Numbered from the stretch's first letter, positions 9,753-18,408 are shown. The stretch is DNA of 64,000 nucleotides from Kriegella sp963975415 (GCF_963975415.1 NZ_CAXBGN010000006.1:340019-404018), one strand, 5' to 3'. The notes: generated by a model not told the origin, from the letters alone. Made by a program: numbers and translations.

Positions 9753-10417
9753 TATTCAGTAATTTCCTTTAGTTCGTGAATGGTTTGGGTCGGATTTTCA
9801 CTCTTAAAAACAAAACTACCGGCCACCAGAACGTCTGCCCCGGCATCGGTCAAAGCCTTGGCATTCTCTGAAGTAACTCCACCATCTATCTCGATGAGGG
9901 TCTTGGTTTTTTTATGTAAAATCAGGGCTTTTAAATCACGTAGCTTATTATATGTGTTTTCAATAAACGACTGACCTCCGAATCCGGGGTTCACGCTCAT
10001 CAATAATACCAGATCGATATCGCGTATCGTATCTTCCAACACATTGATGTTGGTATGTGGATTCAGGGCAACGCCTGCAGTCATTCCTTCGGCCTTTATC
10101 GCTTGCAAGGTTCGGTGCAAATGGGTGCAGGCCTCATAATGAACGGTTAGATTGTTCGCTCCAAGATCGGCAAAGGTCTTGATATAGCGATCAGGGTCAA
10201 TAATCATCAAATGAACGTCCAAAGGTTTGGTGGCATGCTTGGCAATAGCCTTTACCACGGGCATTCCATATGAAATATTGGGCACGAATACACCATCCAT
10301 AACATCAATATGATGCCAATCGGCCTCACTATGGTTAACGAGTTCTATATCGCGTTGTAGATTGCCGAAATCGGCAGCTAGGAGGGAGGGGGCAATTTTT
10401 GTTTTGGTGATTTTCAT
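9752..10417 (-). CDS. rpe: Ribulose-phosphate 3-epimerase
   Basis: A 221-residue (beta/alpha)8-barrel epimerase that converts ribulose 5-phosphate and xylulose 5-phosphate in the pentose phosphate pathway. It carries the family motifs ADFGNL near the start, HHIDVMDGVFVPNIS (metal and catalytic Asp), VHLMI, SVNPGFGGQ and EIDGGV (second catalytic Asp). Length is normal. It is first in a two-gene unit with the YpdA-like reductase, with which it overlaps by one base; a TACTTTTG promoter element lies 19 bp upstream. Confidence 0.97.
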   Translation of the reverse strand: MKITKTKIAPSLLAADFGNLQRDIELVNHSEADWHHIDVMDGVFVPNISYGMPVVKAIAKHATKPLDVHLMIIDPDRYIKTFADLGANNLTVHYEACTHLHRTLQAIKAEGMTAGVALNPHTNINVLEDTIRDIDLVLLMSVNPGFGGQSFIENTYNKLRDLKALILHKKTKTLIEIDGGVTSENAKALTDAGADVLVAGSFVFKSENPTQTIHELKEITE

Positions 10418-10436
10418 CTACTCTTAGTCTTTTGTA

Positions 10437-10444
10437 CAAAAGTA
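10437..10444 (-). promoter_or_regulatory. Candidate -7 promoter element for rpe
   Basis: On the minus strand the sequence reads TACTTTTG, a perfect match to the Bacteroidota -7 consensus TAnnTTTG, ending 19 nt before the rpe ATG. A clear TTTG at -33 with normal spacing is not present, so the support is the -7 box and position only. Confidence 0.45.
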
Positions 10445-10510
10445 AGGAAATTGCCCCTTTTTAGTGTGCAAGGTGTGAGTAAAAGACTTTATGCCTTTTG
10501 TGTTCAACCT

Positions 10511-11530
10511 CTAATTATTTTGGAGATACGTTTCGATCTGCCGAATCGTTGTATGCTTTTCAGATGCTGATAGCCAACTTGCCTTGAAACTATTCTTGGC
10601 TAGTTGGGCGATTTGTTTTTTGGAAAGGTTCAATGCCTGGGCAATACCTAAGTAATTCTCGTTCATATAACCCCCGAAGTATGCAGGGTCATCTGAATTT
10701 ATGGTGACCAATAAATTTTTTTCCATCATTTTTACCAAGGGGTGTTCTTTGAGGTCTTGAACTACTTTCAGTTCTAGGTTTGATAACGGACATAGTGTCA
10801 GTGGTATTTGAACTTCGGCCAATTTCTTTACCAAGATGTCATCATCGAGACAACGATTGCCGTGATCTATGCGTATTACCTTGAGTAAATCAATGGCTTC
10901 CCAAATATATTCGGAAGGACCTTCCTCACCTGCATGGGCTACGGTCAAAAAACCTTCTTCGATAGCCTTGTTAAAAACTTTTTGAAATTTGGAAGGAGGA
11001 TTTCCAACCTCGGAAGAATCGAGACCTACACCCGAAATCCATTTTTTGTAGGGAAGAGCTTTATCTAGGGTCTTTAAAGCGGAAGCTTCATCGAGGTGTC
11101 TTAAAAAACACATAATTAACCTAAAGCTAATACCTAGTTTTTCCTGACCGTCAAGTAAAGCACGATAAATACCATTAATTACCACATCAAAAGAAATGTC
11201 ACGTTGTGTATGAGTTTGAGGGTCGAAAAAAATTTCTACATGCTTTACGTTTTGTAGATGTACCTTCGATAAGTAGGCCCAAGTCAAGTCATAAAAATCC
11301 AGTTCGTGAATCAATACACTGGCGCCTGCATAATAAATATCTAAAAATTCTTGAAGGTTGTTAAAACGATATGCCTTTTTAAGGGCATCAACACTGGAAT
11401 AACTAATCTTCAAATTATTCCTGTGGGCAATCGTAAACATTAATTCGGGCTCAAAAGTACCTTCAATATGCAAATGGAGTTCTGCCTTGGGTATTCCCGC
11501 TATAAATTTTTCGATGGAAATGTCTTTCAT
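10511..11530 (-). CDS. Adenine deaminase-like (adenosine/adenine deaminase family)
   Basis: A 339-residue zinc amidohydrolase that deaminates a purine. The metal and catalytic residues are His19 and His21 (LHLHIEG), His199 and Glu202 (HAGEEG), His223 (DHGNRC) and Asp280/Asp281 (SDDPAYFG). The features DSSEVGNPPSKF (171-182), FFDPQTHT (101-108) and SDDPAYFGGY resemble the bacterial group shown to deaminate adenine (PA0148-like), more than classical adenosine deaminase, so adenine to hypoxanthine is the favoured reaction. Many databases would label it adenosine deaminase. It belongs to purine salvage in the cytoplasm and stands alone between rpe and trmL. Confidence 0.85.
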   Translation of the reverse strand: MKDISIEKFIAGIPKAELHLHIEGTFEPELMFTIAHRNNLKISYSSVDALKKAYRFNNLQEFLDIYYAGASVLIHELDFYDLTWAYLSKVHLQNVKHVEIFFDPQTHTQRDISFDVVINGIYRALLDGQEKLGISFRLIMCFLRHLDEASALKTLDKALPYKKWISGVGLDSSEVGNPPSKFQKVFNKAIEEGFLTVAHAGEEGPSEYIWEAIDLLKVIRIDHGNRCLDDDILVKKLAEVQIPLTLCPLSNLELKVVQDLKEHPLVKMMEKNLLVTINSDDPAYFGGYMNENYLGIAQALNLSKKQIAQLAKNSFKASWLSASEKHTTIRQIETYLQNN

Positions 11531-11675
11531 TTTGAATGCTCCTTGAGTTTATAAATGGTAATGCAGCTACAATTTAGGCACTTTTCGACAATATACATGG
11601 GCTATAAGAGTCGCTCGCAAAAAAAATCAAAGGAGACAATCGACGGGGCTTTGGTATTTATTTTTTTCGGCAGCC

Positions 11676-12128
11676 TTAAACCAGATGTTTCAAACCTTCA
11701 TAAACAGCAATGCCAACGGCATTCGCTAAATTTAAACTGCGAACGTGTTCGCTATAAAGTGGAATTTTGTAGAGTTCGTTTCGGTTTGATTCCGTTAGCG
11801 TGGCGGGCAGCCCGACCGATTCTTTCCCGAAGACTAGAAATTGACCATCTTTATAATTAATCGACCAGTGACTTTTCTCGGCATGGCTTGAAAAAAATAC
11901 CATATTCTTGTTCTTGTGCTGTGTAAGAAAATCATCTAGATTTTCATAAATACATAAAGAGAGATGGGGCCAATAATCCAACCCCGCACGTTTTAAACGC
12001 TTGTCGTCGAGCTCAAAACCAAACGGCTTAACAAGGTGTAGCGTAGAACCTGTTGCCAATGCCAATCTGCCAATATTACCGGTATTATTGGGTATTTCGG
12101 GCGCTATAAGAACAATATTAAATGGCAT
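11676..12128 (-). CDS. trmL: tRNA (cytidine/uridine-34-2'-O)-methyltransferase TrmL
   Basis: A 150-residue SpoU/SPOUT methyltransferase of the TrmL type, which uses S-adenosylmethionine to 2'-O-methylate the wobble base of tRNA-Leu. It shows the knot motifs PEIPNNTGNIGRLA, VFGKESVGLP and RSLNLANAVGIAVYE. The frame stays open 57 bp further upstream, but the start at MPFNIVLIAP matches the usual length and N-terminus of the family, so it is chosen. Only 2 bp separate it from the upstream VF530-like gene, so the two are co-transcribed. Confidence 0.93.
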   Translation of the reverse strand: MPFNIVLIAPEIPNNTGNIGRLALATGSTLHLVKPFGFELDDKRLKRAGLDYWPHLSLCIYENLDDFLTQHKNKNMVFFSSHAEKSHWSINYKDGQFLVFGKESVGLPATLTESNRNELYKIPLYSEHVRSLNLANAVGIAVYEGLKHLV

Positions 12129-12130
12129 AG

Positions 12131-12373
12131 CTATTTTTTCCTTAGTGATTTGAGATATAATTGCTCTACTTTTTCGCGGGCCCAAGGAGTTTTTCGTAAG
12201 AATTTTAAGGAAGATTTTATAGAAGGGTTACTTTTAAAACAATTGATATTTACTTGCGTTGCCAGTTCTTCCCAGCTATACTTTTGGGAGAGGTGTTCAA
12301 GTATATCAACTAATTTAATTCCATGTAATGGATTATTGGGTTGTTCTTTGGGTGCGGAATTTTTTGAGGCCAT
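12131..12373 (-). CDS. VF530-family (DUF2132) small protein
   Basis: An 80-residue protein with the pattern NPLHGIKLVDILEHL...YSWEEL...ININ-CF...PSIKSSLKFLRKTPWAREKVE, which is the VF530/DUF2132 family. Members are small helical proteins proposed to bind DNA; the true role is not established. It has no signal peptide and is basic at the C-terminus. It lies immediately upstream of trmL with a 2-bp gap, which suggests one transcript. Confidence 0.85.
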   Translation of the reverse strand: MASKNSAPKEQPNNPLHGIKLVDILEHLSQKYSWEELATQVNINCFKSNPSIKSSLKFLRKTPWAREKVEQLYLKSLRKK

Positions 12374-12413
12374 GATTTAAATATACATTTTAGATTGGTT
12401 TGAAACCATAAAT

Positions 12414-12441
12414 GAAAAAACTCCGGTAATCAGCCGGAGTT
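12414..12441 (-). terminator. Rho-independent terminator downstream of rpoD
   Basis: Read on the minus strand, an 8-bp stem (AACTCCGG / CCGGAGTT) with a 7-nt loop is followed by a T-run. It is located about 115 bp past the rpoD stop and before the VF530 gene. Confidence 0.85.
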
Positions 12442-12555
12442 TATTCATCAATCAAAAAACGAACAGTCATGATAACTGTTGTTAACAGTAAAATTACAAT
12501 TTATATGCCGCATTTCCAATTTATGGAAACTTTAACGTATAAGTTGCGAGTCCGT

Positions 12556-13419
12556 TTAGCCGAGATAGGTTTTCAATATCTTGCTTCGCGAAGTATGTTT
12601 TAGTCTTCGAATTGCTTTTTCTTTGATTTGACGCACTCTTTCACGCGTAAGGTCAAAGGTTTCACCAATTTCTTCCAGAGTCATAGAGTGTTGTCCGGCC
12701 AAGCCGAAATACAAACGAATGACATCCGCTTCTCTTGGGGTCAGTGTCTCAAGAGCTCTTTCGATTTCAGTTCGTAGCGACTCGTGCAATAGGTCTTTAT
12801 CAGGATTAGGAGATTCGCCACTACGAAGTACATCATAAAGGTTGGAATCTTCACCATCGATCAAAGGTGCGTCCATAGATACATGGCGTCCTGAATTTTT
12901 TATAGACTGTTTGACATCTTCAACAGTCATATCCAATTCCTTGGCAATCTCTTCAGCAGAGGGCATACGTTCATGTGCCTGCTCCAAGAAAGCGAAAGTT
13001 TTGTTTATTTTGTTGATCGAACCAATTTTGTTCAATGGTAAACGTACAATTCTTGACTGTTCCGCCAACGCCTGTAAAATAGATTGACGAATCCACCAAA
13101 CGGCGTACGATATAAATTTAAATCCACGGGTTTCATCAAAACGTTGGGCTGCTTTGATCAATCCCAAGTTACCTTCGTTGATAAGGTCAGGAAGGGTTAA
13201 TCCTTGGTTTTGATATTGTTTGGCTACCGATACCACAAATCGAAGGTTGGCCTTGGTCAATTTTTCAAGGGCAACTTGATCTCCTGCTTTTATTCGTTGG
13301 GCCAACTCTACCTCTTCATCCGCTGTAATTAAGTCTACTTTTCCAATTTCCTGTAGGTATTTATCCAACGAAGCGGTTTCCCTATTGGTAACCTGTTTTG
13401 TAATTTTTAACTGTCTCAT
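12556..13419 (-). CDS. rpoD: Primary RNA polymerase sigma factor (RpoD/SigA)
   Basis: A 287-residue sigma-70 factor. It begins in region 1.2 (TASLDKYLQEIGK), continues through region 2 with the core-binding and -10-recognition stretch (LPDLINEGNLGLIKAA ... ISYAVWWIRQSI), region 3 and the region 4.2 helix-turn-helix (TLEEIGETFDLTRERVRQIK). Region 1.1 and the non-conserved spacer of proteobacterial RpoD are missing, the normal form in Bacteroidota, whose holoenzyme reads TTTG/TAnnTTTG promoters. It is a single gene with a terminator after it. Confidence 0.97.
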   Translation of the reverse strand: MRQLKITKQVTNRETASLDKYLQEIGKVDLITADEEVELAQRIKAGDQVALEKLTKANLRFVVSVAKQYQNQGLTLPDLINEGNLGLIKAAQRFDETRGFKFISYAVWWIRQSILQALAEQSRIVRLPLNKIGSINKINKTFAFLEQAHERMPSAEEIAKELDMTVEDVKQSIKNSGRHVSMDAPLIDGEDSNLYDVLRSGESPNPDKDLLHESLRTEIERALETLTPREADVIRLYFGLAGQHSMTLEEIGETFDLTRERVRQIKEKAIRRLKHTSRSKILKTYLG

Positions 13420-13541
13420 TTACGGTAAATTAAATTCATGCTACATAAGCTGCATATACTTATACGTAAAAAAGATAGAAATGTTACAAATGAAATACGA
13501 AAGTTTTGTTTTTTTCGCTGGTATGGATGTTTTTAGGATAT

Positions 13542-13576
13542 AAAAGAGCCTCAATAGGTAGTATTGAGGCTCTTTT
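13542..13576 (-). terminator. Terminator after pnp
   Basis: A 15-bp perfect inverted repeat (AAAAGAGCCTCAATA and its complement) around a 5-nt loop lies 26 bp after the pnp stop; the minus-strand reading ends in TTTT. The A/T flanks are symmetrical, so it could work in both directions. Confidence 0.85.
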
Positions 13577-13602
13577 GTATTTGATCTTTGTAAGATTAAG
13601 TT

Positions 13603-15831
13603 CTAATCTCTTCTTGGTTTGCGATCGCGATTGTCTCTGCGATTATCTCTGCCACCGCGGTTATCTCTTCCGCGATTGTTATCCCTTGGTGGTCTTTCAA
13701 CATAACCTTCAGGTTTTGGCAATAATGCCTTTCGAGACACTTTATCTTTTCGCGTTCTAGGGTCGAGTCCGAAGTATTTCACATCGAATACATCACCCAT
13801 GTTCACAACGTCAGATACATTTTCGGTACGTTCCCATGCCAATTCCGATACATGCAACAGTACTTCATTGCCTGGGGCATCCATATACTCGACTACGGCG
13901 CCGAAATCCAACATTTTGATGACTTTCACCTCATAAACGCTACCTACTTCAGGTTTGAACATCAACGAATCGATTTTGGCCAATACGGCATCGATACCAT
14001 TTTGATCGGTTCCTAAAATTTCAACAATGCCTTCTTCGGTTACAGGGTCTTCATTGATTACAATGGTTGTGCCTGTTTCTTTCTGAAGTTCTTGTATTAC
14101 TTTTCCACCAGGTCCTATCAAGGCTCCGATGAACTCATTAGGTATGATTCGTGTTACCATTTTTGGAGAATGCGGCTTCACATCGGCATTTGGTGCTGCA
14201 ATGGTGTCGGTCAATTTTCCAAGTATGTGTATACGGCCGTCTCTGGCTTGCTTCAAGGCATTGACCAAGATTTCATAAGACAGACCTTTTACTTTGATGT
14301 CCATTTGACAGGCGGTGATACCGTCTGCCGTTCCCGTTACTTTAAAATCCATATCGCCCAAATGATCTTCATCACCTAGGATATCGGAAAGAACAGCATA
14401 TTTTCCGGAATCGGCATCGGAAATCAATCCCATGGCGATACCTGAAACAGGTTTCTTTAATTGAACACCGGCATCCATCAGGGCCATAGTGCCTGAACAA
14501 ACCGTTGCCATAGAGGATGAACCATTAGATTCCAGTACCTCTGAAACTACGCGAACAGTATAGGGACAATCATCGGGGACCATTCCTTTTAAGGCACGTT
14601 GTGCCAAGTTACCGTGACCAACTTCCCTACGCGATGTTCCACGAATAGGTCTAGCTTCCCCAGTTGAGAAAGGAGGGAAGTTATAATGCAAATAAAACCG
14701 TTCTTCACCTTCGTGGGAAGGCATATCGATTTGGTTCGAATCCCTTGATGTTCCTAGAGTTACGGTAGCCAGCGCCTGGGTTTCGCCACGTGTAAATATA
14801 GCGGAACCATGCGTAGAAGGCAGGTAATCGACCTCACACCAGATTGGGCGGATCTCATCGGTCTTACGACCATCTAAACGCAGCCCTTCGTTTAAGGTAA
14901 GGTCGCGAACAGCAGCTTTTTCCGCTTTATAGAAATACTTAGAGATCAAACTGCCGTATTCTTCTTGCTCTTCCTCAGTGAAACTTGCAATAACTTCTTC
15001 TTTGATGGCATCAAAGGCAGCACTTCGCTCATGCTTGGCAGAACCAGCTTGGGCAATGGCGTATACCTTATCATAGGTAAGACCATGTACTTTTTTCGCT
15101 AATTCCTCATCTTCCCGCTCACCTTCGTACTCACGGACTTCTTTTTTGCCAAAGGCCTCAGCCAATCTAAGCTGTGCCGCACATTGTACTTTAATGGCTT
15201 CGTGGGCAAATTTGATGGCCTCGGTCATTTCCTCTTCGGAAATCTCATCCATCTCTCCCTCTACCATCATAACAGAATCGGCAGAAGCACCGATCATCAT
15301 GTCGATATCTGATTCTTCTAATTGTGCTCTAGTAGGGTTGATAATAAATTCACCATTAACACGGCCGACCCTTGCTTCGGAGATGGCACATTCAAATGGG
15401 AAATCGGACAACTGAATTGCAGCCGATGCAGCCAGACCGGCCATCGCATCAGGCATCACATCTTCGTCATGCGACATCAATTGTATCATCACCTGGGTTT
15501 CAGAGTGATAATCTTTTGGGAAAAGTGGACGTAAAACACGATCCACCAAACGCATGGTCAATACCTCACCATCACTGGGGCGAGCTTCTCTTTTAAAAAA
15601 ACCACCAGGATATCGACCTGCAGCGGCAAATTTTTCACGGTAATCTACCGTCAATGGTAGAAAATCGACATCACTTTGTTTGTAATTGGAAACTACTGTA
15701 CACAGTAGCATACATTTTCCTGATTGAACAACAACAGAACCATGGGCCTGTTTTGCCAATTTTCCGGTTTCGATAGAAATTTCCCTACCGTCGCCAAGGT
15801 CAATGACCTCTTTAAATACTTTTGGAATCAT
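13603..15831 (-). CDS. pnp: Polyribonucleotide nucleotidyltransferase (PNPase)
   Basis: A 742-residue phosphorolytic 3'-5' exoribonuclease, a main enzyme of RNA decay. Two RNase PH-type domains (about 10-230 and 305-540) flank a helical linker, then come a KH domain (about 555-615, GPGG loop) and an S1 domain (about 620-690). The last 30 or so residues form an Arg/Asp/Asn-rich basic tail (repeats like GRDNRGGRDNRR), typical of Bacteroidota PNPase and absent from E. coli, which may give extra RNA contact. It lies downstream of rpsO as in many bacteria, with a hairpin in its leader. Confidence 0.97.
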   Translation of the reverse strand: MIPKVFKEVIDLGDGREISIETGKLAKQAHGSVVVQSGKCMLLCTVVSNYKQSDVDFLPLTVDYREKFAAAGRYPGGFFKREARPSDGEVLTMRLVDRVLRPLFPKDYHSETQVMIQLMSHDEDVMPDAMAGLAASAAIQLSDFPFECAISEARVGRVNGEFIINPTRAQLEESDIDMMIGASADSVMMVEGEMDEISEEEMTEAIKFAHEAIKVQCAAQLRLAEAFGKKEVREYEGEREDEELAKKVHGLTYDKVYAIAQAGSAKHERSAAFDAIKEEVIASFTEEEQEEYGSLISKYFYKAEKAAVRDLTLNEGLRLDGRKTDEIRPIWCEVDYLPSTHGSAIFTRGETQALATVTLGTSRDSNQIDMPSHEGEERFYLHYNFPPFSTGEARPIRGTSRREVGHGNLAQRALKGMVPDDCPYTVRVVSEVLESNGSSSMATVCSGTMALMDAGVQLKKPVSGIAMGLISDADSGKYAVLSDILGDEDHLGDMDFKVTGTADGITACQMDIKVKGLSYEILVNALKQARDGRIHILGKLTDTIAAPNADVKPHSPKMVTRIIPNEFIGALIGPGGKVIQELQKETGTTIVINEDPVTEEGIVEILGTDQNGIDAVLAKIDSLMFKPEVGSVYEVKVIKMLDFGAVVEYMDAPGNEVLLHVSELAWERTENVSDVVNMGDVFDVKYFGLDPRTRKDKVSRKALLPKPEGYVERPPRDNNRGRDNRGGRDNRRDNRDRKPRRD

Positions 15832-15843
15832 AAATTTGATTTT

Positions 15844-15862
15844 ATCCCGAACGCTTCGGGAT
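15844..15862 (-). promoter_or_regulatory. Stem-loop in the pnp mRNA leader
   Basis: An 8-bp perfect stem (ATCCCGAA / TTCGGGAT) with a 3-nt loop sits 12 bp upstream of the pnp start codon, in the predicted 5' leader. It has no T-run, so it is not a terminator. In E. coli, pnp is autoregulated through a leader hairpin cut by RNase III; a similar role is possible here but is inference. It could also be a copy of a dispersed genomic repeat. Confidence 0.45.
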
Positions 15863-16020
15863 TGTTAAACAATGGTCTCTCCGCCATTTTTTCTGGTCGG
15901 AGCATGTGTTGTGTTGTCGTGTGACCAATGAAAAACTGTGTGCAGCTTTTTGTATGTTGCCCTGAATTTGTGACAGGGGCTTGTACGCGTATTGTGGATG
16001 CCGAAACGGCTCAGGCACTA

Positions 16021-16051
16021 TATAAAAAGGAGGGAGCAAAGCTCCCTCCTT
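16021..16051 (-). terminator. Terminator after rpsO
   Basis: On the minus strand an 11-bp stem (AAGGAGGGAGC / GCTCCCTCCTT) with a 3-nt loop is followed by TTTTTATA, only 7 bp past the rpsO stop. It should end most rpsO transcripts and allow limited read-through to pnp. Confidence 0.88.
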
Positions 16052-16057
16052 GTATAA

Positions 16058-16327
16058 TTACTTTCGTATACCTAATTCTTTGATAAGCTTACGATATTTT
16101 ACAATATCTTTCTTTATCATATAATCTAAAAGACTTCTTCGTTTACCTACCAAACGAACCAATGAACGTTCAGTATTAAAGTCTTTCTTATTGTTTTTAA
16201 GATGTCCGGTAAGGTGATTGATACGATGCGTGAACAATGCAATCTGTCCTTCGGTAGAACCGGTATTTTCGGCTTTACCGCCATGTTTTTTGAAGATTTC
16301 ACTCTTCACTTCTTTTGTTAAATACAT
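16058..16327 (-). CDS. rpsO: 30S ribosomal protein S15
   Basis: An 89-residue ribosomal protein that binds the central domain of 16S rRNA and helps assemble the platform of the small subunit. The diagnostic stretches GSTEGQIALFTHRINHLTGHLK, DFNTERSLVRLVGKRRSLLDY and KYRKLIKELGIRK are all visible and the length is standard. A TATCTTTG promoter element lies about 55 bp upstream, and a strong hairpin terminator follows the stop. Confidence 0.98.
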   Translation of the reverse strand: MYLTKEVKSEIFKKHGGKAENTGSTEGQIALFTHRINHLTGHLKNNKKDFNTERSLVRLVGKRRSLLDYMIKKDIVKYRKLIKELGIRK

Positions 16328-16381
16328 TCCAATATTATTTTAAATGATTTTTATGTATCTGACTGTCTTTCAATCAGGCGG

Positions 16382-16389
16382 CAAAGATA
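16382..16389 (-). promoter_or_regulatory. Candidate -7 promoter element for rpsO
   Basis: The minus strand reads TATCTTTG, a full TAnnTTTG match, 54 nt before the rpsO ATG. It would give a leader of roughly 45 nt, long enough for the S15 autocontrol known in other bacteria, though no such structure was verified. Confidence 0.4.
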
Positions 16390-16401
16390 AGATTATTTTC
16401 T

Positions 16402-17271
16402 TTACGACCTAATAGGATTGTTCTGAATAAGATCAATATAAAGATTGATTTTCTTTTTAAGCTCTCCGCGATGTACAATGAAATCCAAAAAACCTTGCTC
16501 TTTTACGAACTCAGCCGTTTGGAAGCCTTCGGGCAAATCTTTTCCAGTGAAATCTTTGACAATTCGAGGGCCGGCAAAACCAATTAAGGCACCGGGCTCT
16601 GAAATGTTAATATCTCCCAGCATCGCATATGATGCCGTTGTTCCTCCTGTGGTCGGATCGGTACATAACGATATATAAGGAAGACCAGCTTCAGCCAATT
16701 GTGCTAACTTGGCCGATGTTTTGGCCAATTGCATTAGCGATAATGCAGCTTCCATCATACGGGCTCCCCCCGATTTTGAAATCATTAAAAAGGGCAGTTT
16801 CTTTTTGATGGCGTAATCGATGCCCCGGGCAATTTTTTCACCAACGACACTTCCCATCGACCCTCCGATAAAATTAAAATCCATGCAACAGATTACAATA
16901 CTTTTGCCTAGACTATTGCCTACTCCCGTTCGCACGGCATCTTTAAGTCCTGTTTTTTTCTGTGCAGCCTTAAGTCTATCGACATATTTCTTGGTGTCTT
17001 CAAACTTTAAGGGGTCTTTGGATGTTAATTTTGCATCCAATTCTGTGAATTTGTTGTCATCGAACAGAATTTCAAAATACTCTTTGCTTCCAATTCTTAC
17101 ATGATAACCGTCTTCGGGGCTAACATAAAAGTTTTTGGCGAGTTCTTCCGACTCTACAATCTTACCGGTAGGAGATTTGTACCAAAGCCCCCTCGGCGTA
17201 TCTTTTTTCTGTTCGGTGGAAGTCTGAATTCCTTTTTCCTTTCTTTTGAACCAAGACGACATATTATCCAT
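16402..17271 (-). CDS. accD: Acetyl-CoA carboxylase carboxyltransferase beta subunit, zinc ribbon lost
   Basis: A 289-residue carboxyltransferase beta subunit that passes the carboxyl group from biotin to acetyl-CoA in fatty-acid synthesis. The crotonase-like core is well conserved (GGSMGSVVGEKIARG, SKSGGARMMEA, DPTTGGTTASYAMLGD, GFAGPRIV). The N-terminal zinc ribbon of typical AccD, with four Cys in two CxxC pairs, has the same spacing here but reads LWYKSPTGKIV ... FYVSPEDGYH, without any of the cysteines. I recall this form from other flavobacteria, so it is probably functional. It is 26 bp downstream of fbaA and likely shares its transcript. An alternative start is MSSWFK, three codons in. 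Confidence 0.93.
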   Translation of the reverse strand: MDNMSSWFKRKEKGIQTSTEQKKDTPRGLWYKSPTGKIVESEELAKNFYVSPEDGYHVRIGSKEYFEILFDDNKFTELDAKLTSKDPLKFEDTKKYVDRLKAAQKKTGLKDAVRTGVGNSLGKSIVICCMDFNFIGGSMGSVVGEKIARGIDYAIKKKLPFLMISKSGGARMMEAALSLMQLAKTSAKLAQLAEAGLPYISLCTDPTTGGTTASYAMLGDINISEPGALIGFAGPRIVKDFTGKDLPEGFQTAEFVKEQGFLDFIVHRGELKKKINLYIDLIQNNPIRS

Positions 17272-17297
17272 ATTAATTAGTAGGGGCTAAATTACTT

Positions 17298-18365
17298 TTA
17301 AAGCGTGTTCACATTATTCAGATCTGCAAAGGCCTTTTTTAGACGCTCTACAAAAGTTTTTTCACCTTCACGTAACCAAACTCGAGGATCGTAGAACTTT
17401 TTGTTAGGTTCGTCAGCTCCATTTGGGTTGCCAATTTGAGCTTGAAGATAGTCCTTTTTTTCGTTGATGTAATCTCTGATACCTGTTAAAAATGCATACT
17501 GTAGATCGGTGTCGATATTCATTTTGATAACACCGTAACTAATGCCTTCGCGTATTTCTTCTACCGTAGATCCTGATCCACCGTGAAATACAAAATCGAT
17601 ATGGTTGTGTTCTACACCATATTTTTCAGTGATATATTCCTGGGAATTTTTAAGGATTTTCGGCGTCAATTTTACGTTTCCAGGTTTGTATACGCCATGA
17701 ACATTTCCGAAGGCAGCGGCAATCGTAAATCTAGGGCTCACTTTAGAAAGCTCTTCGTAGGCATATGCAACCTCTTCAGGCTGGGTATATAGTTTTGAGT
17801 CGTCAACATCTGAATTGTCCACTCCATCTTCCTCTCCCCCAGTAATGCCGAGCTCGATTTCCAAAGTCATGTTCATCTTGCTCATTCGGGCTAAATATTC
17901 CTTACAAATAGCGATGTTCTCCTCGATTGGTTCTTCCGACAGGTCGATCATGTGTGAACTGAACAATGATTTTCCTGTTGCGGCAAAATGTTTTTCGCTG
18001 GCATCCAACAGGCCATCTATCCATGGCAATAATTTTTTTGCACAATGGTCGGTATGTAAAATAACTGTCGCTCCGTAGGCTTCCGCCAATTCATGAACGT
18101 GTTTGGCACCTGCCACGGCACCACGTATTGCGGCTTGTTGTCCTTCGTTGGAAAGACCCTTACCAGCATTGAACTGTGCGCCACCGTTTGAAAATTGTAT
18201 GATTACGGGCGCATTTAAGCTTGCAGCAGTTTCAAGTACGCCGTTGATAGTATCTGATCCGATAACGTTTACCGCGGGAAGTGCAAAGCCTTTTTCCTTA
18301 GCGTAATTGAAAATATTCTGTACTTCATCGCCTGTGGCAACGCCGGGTTTGATAGTGTGAGCCAT
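17298..18365 (-). CDS. fbaA: Class II fructose-bisphosphate aldolase
   Basis: A 355-residue zinc-dependent aldolase that splits fructose 1,6-bisphosphate into glyceraldehyde 3-phosphate and dihydroxyacetone phosphate. Zinc and active-site regions are visible: ILHTDHCAKK, the Glu-rich loop LEIELGITGGEEDG, NVHGVYKPG and DFVFHGGSGS. The frame is open 36 bp further upstream, but that part carries the TACTTTTG promoter box, so translation is set at MAHTIKPG. It lies upstream of accD with a 26-bp gap. It acts in the central path that also receives fructose from the fructan locus. Confidence 0.96.
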   Translation of the reverse strand: MAHTIKPGVATGDEVQNIFNYAKEKGFALPAVNVIGSDTINGVLETAASLNAPVIIQFSNGGAQFNAGKGLSNEGQQAAIRGAVAGAKHVHELAEAYGATVILHTDHCAKKLLPWIDGLLDASEKHFAATGKSLFSSHMIDLSEEPIEENIAICKEYLARMSKMNMTLEIELGITGGEEDGVDNSDVDDSKLYTQPEEVAYAYEELSKVSPRFTIAAAFGNVHGVYKPGNVKLTPKILKNSQEYITEKYGVEHNHIDFVFHGGSGSTVEEIREGISYGVIKMNIDTDLQYAFLTGIRDYINEKKDYLQAQIGNPNGADEPNKKFYDPRVWLREGEKTFVERLKKAFADLNNVNTL

Positions 18366-18400
18366 ATTTTTTAGTCTTTTCGTTTCTAAAATTAATGGCA

Positions 18401-18408
18401 CAAAAGTA
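18401..18408 (-). promoter_or_regulatory. Candidate -7 promoter element for fbaA-accD
   Basis: The minus strand reads TACTTTTG (consensus TAnnTTTG), 35 nt before the chosen fbaA ATG. Its position inside the longer open frame supports the shorter start. Confidence 0.5.

Noticed and set aside
10511..11530. Plain adenosine deaminase call
   Set aside because: The DSSEVGNPPSKF and FFDPQTHT features fit the adenine deaminase group better; the broader family is noted as the alternative.
14725..14750. A tRNA T-loop-like GGTTCGAATCC
   Set aside because: It lies inside the conserved pnp coding sequence and no acceptor or anticodon arm can be built around it.
15844..15862. pnp leader hairpin as a terminator
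   Set aside because: There is no T-run next to it on either strand and it sits 12 bp before a start codon.
18366..18401. Extended N-terminus of the aldolase (12 more residues)
   Set aside because: The added stretch contains the TACTTTTG promoter box and is not part of the family.
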